The position numbers were made by a program, and so were the translations under genes. This document shows positions 63,760-64,000 of a stretch of 64,000 nucleotides of DNA, piece after piece. The stretch is from positions 785,001 through 849,000 of the forward strand of contig NZ_CP102267.1 of the NCBI RefSeq assembly GCF_025148125.1, read 5' to 3'. Under the pieces are notes generated by a model that ran no database searches, had not been told where the DNA came from, and saw only the letters and a program-made list of their open reading frames with translations. The DNA comes from Blautia wexlerae DSM 19850. Its GTDB lineage: Bacteria; Bacillota; Clostridia; Lachnospirales; Lachnospiraceae. Every line of letters starts with the position of its first letter. Position 1 is the stretch's first letter.

Positions 63760-64000
63760 CTTTCTTTCTTTTTCATATTTTGGGTTAGGAGATCTTCCAT
63801 TGTACAGCCGTAATACTGGGCTAACCGAAAGACGGCGTAAGCAGATGGAAGCGTATGCCCATTTTCATAGTTCATAATTGTTTTTTCCGGTAGATGCAGA
63901 AGTCTTGCTACGGCTTTCTGAGAGAGTTTCGTCTGCTTGGATTTTCTTAAATAAACGAGATTTTCTGCCAGAGTTTTGCGTAGTTCGGCTTCGGTATAAA
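63756..64000 (-). CDS. XRE-family regulator, partial (start outside window)
   Basis: 81 codons to the window edge. Helix-turn-helix LSQKAVARLLHLPEKTIMNYENG preceded by LVYLRKSKQTK and followed by AVFRLAQYYGCTMEDLL. Its stop overlaps the GTG start of the VWA gene (GTGA), so the two are coupled. The 5' end is cut by the window. Confidence 0.85.
   Translation of the reverse strand, partial: YTEAELRKTLAENLVYLRKSKQTKLSQKAVARLLHLPEKTIMNYENGHTLPSAYAVFRLAQYYGCTMEDLLTQNMKKKER

Overview
The window reads as a chromosomal rRNA/tRNA locus of a low-GC Firmicute, most likely a gut Lachnospiraceae species (Blautia/Dorea/Ruminococcus-like), into which a very large integrative element has inserted. The taxonomic call is inference from gene style (purine-rich ribosome binding sites, Tn916-like control genes, typical clostridial accessory genes); no species is claimed.

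Layout. 1-1868 is the 3' part of a 23S rRNA gene followed by tRNA-Asn, tRNA-Glu, a truncated tRNA-Cys, a second tRNA-Asn and an intact tRNA-Cys. From there a mobile element starts: tyrosine integrase and excisionase on the minus strand, an IS110 insertion, a strong promoter with a structured, terminator-bearing leader, and then a rightward backbone operon (unknown protein, YqaJ-type exonuclease, small deoxyribosyltransferase-like protein, RecD2 helicase, a possible annealing protein, a CHC2 zinc-finger primase split by an IS5-type element, sortase B, a ParM/ParR-like pair, and a Tn916-like control block of XRE repressor, small basic protein and two sigma/HTH proteins). The right end of the element lies outside the window.

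18.4-42 kb is an AT-rich cargo island and the main discovery candidate: a radical-SAM peptide (RiPP) locus. It holds three small precursor peptides that share the pattern C-x6-C-L-T-D-C (two on +, one on -), five radical SAM/SPASM maturases that fall into two duplicated A/B pairs plus a fifth with an N-terminal extension, a minimal cytoplasmic subtilisin-like protease, a peptide ABC exporter, a secreted zinc phospholipase C-like protein, two LytTR response regulators with one GHKL sensor kinase, a MacB/SalXY-like ABC transporter with its own kinase/regulator pair, XRE regulators, a tandem-receiver protein, and a complete S-adenosylmethionine synthetase (metK). Four promoters in the island share a TAAGCAA box 35-36 nt upstream of a -10 hexamer, which suggests one regulon.

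42-64 kb returns to mobile-element functions: a serine resolvase with a three-part res site, an AbiE-type toxin/antitoxin pair behind two operator palindromes, a metallophosphoesterase, then a long minus-strand block (YkgJ cysteine-cluster protein, LPD11-type protein, DUF4143 ATPase, NADAR, DUF3791/DUF3990 ADP-ribosyl-type pair, NAD-dependent DNA ligase, DNA methylase, SpoVT/AbrB regulator, VWA/metallopeptidase protein, XRE regulator). This block is scarred by an IS30-type element that itself contains an IS3 element, and next to it an intact SOS promoter drives a broken DinB-SRAP fusion.

How it may work together (inference): the sensor kinase/LytTR system would switch on precursors and maturases; radical SAM enzymes, supplied by the local metK, would crosslink the Cys-rich cores; the S8 protease and ABC exporter would trim and export; the second ABC/two-component set would give self-protection. 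The product, its target and its crosslinks are unknown from sequence alone.
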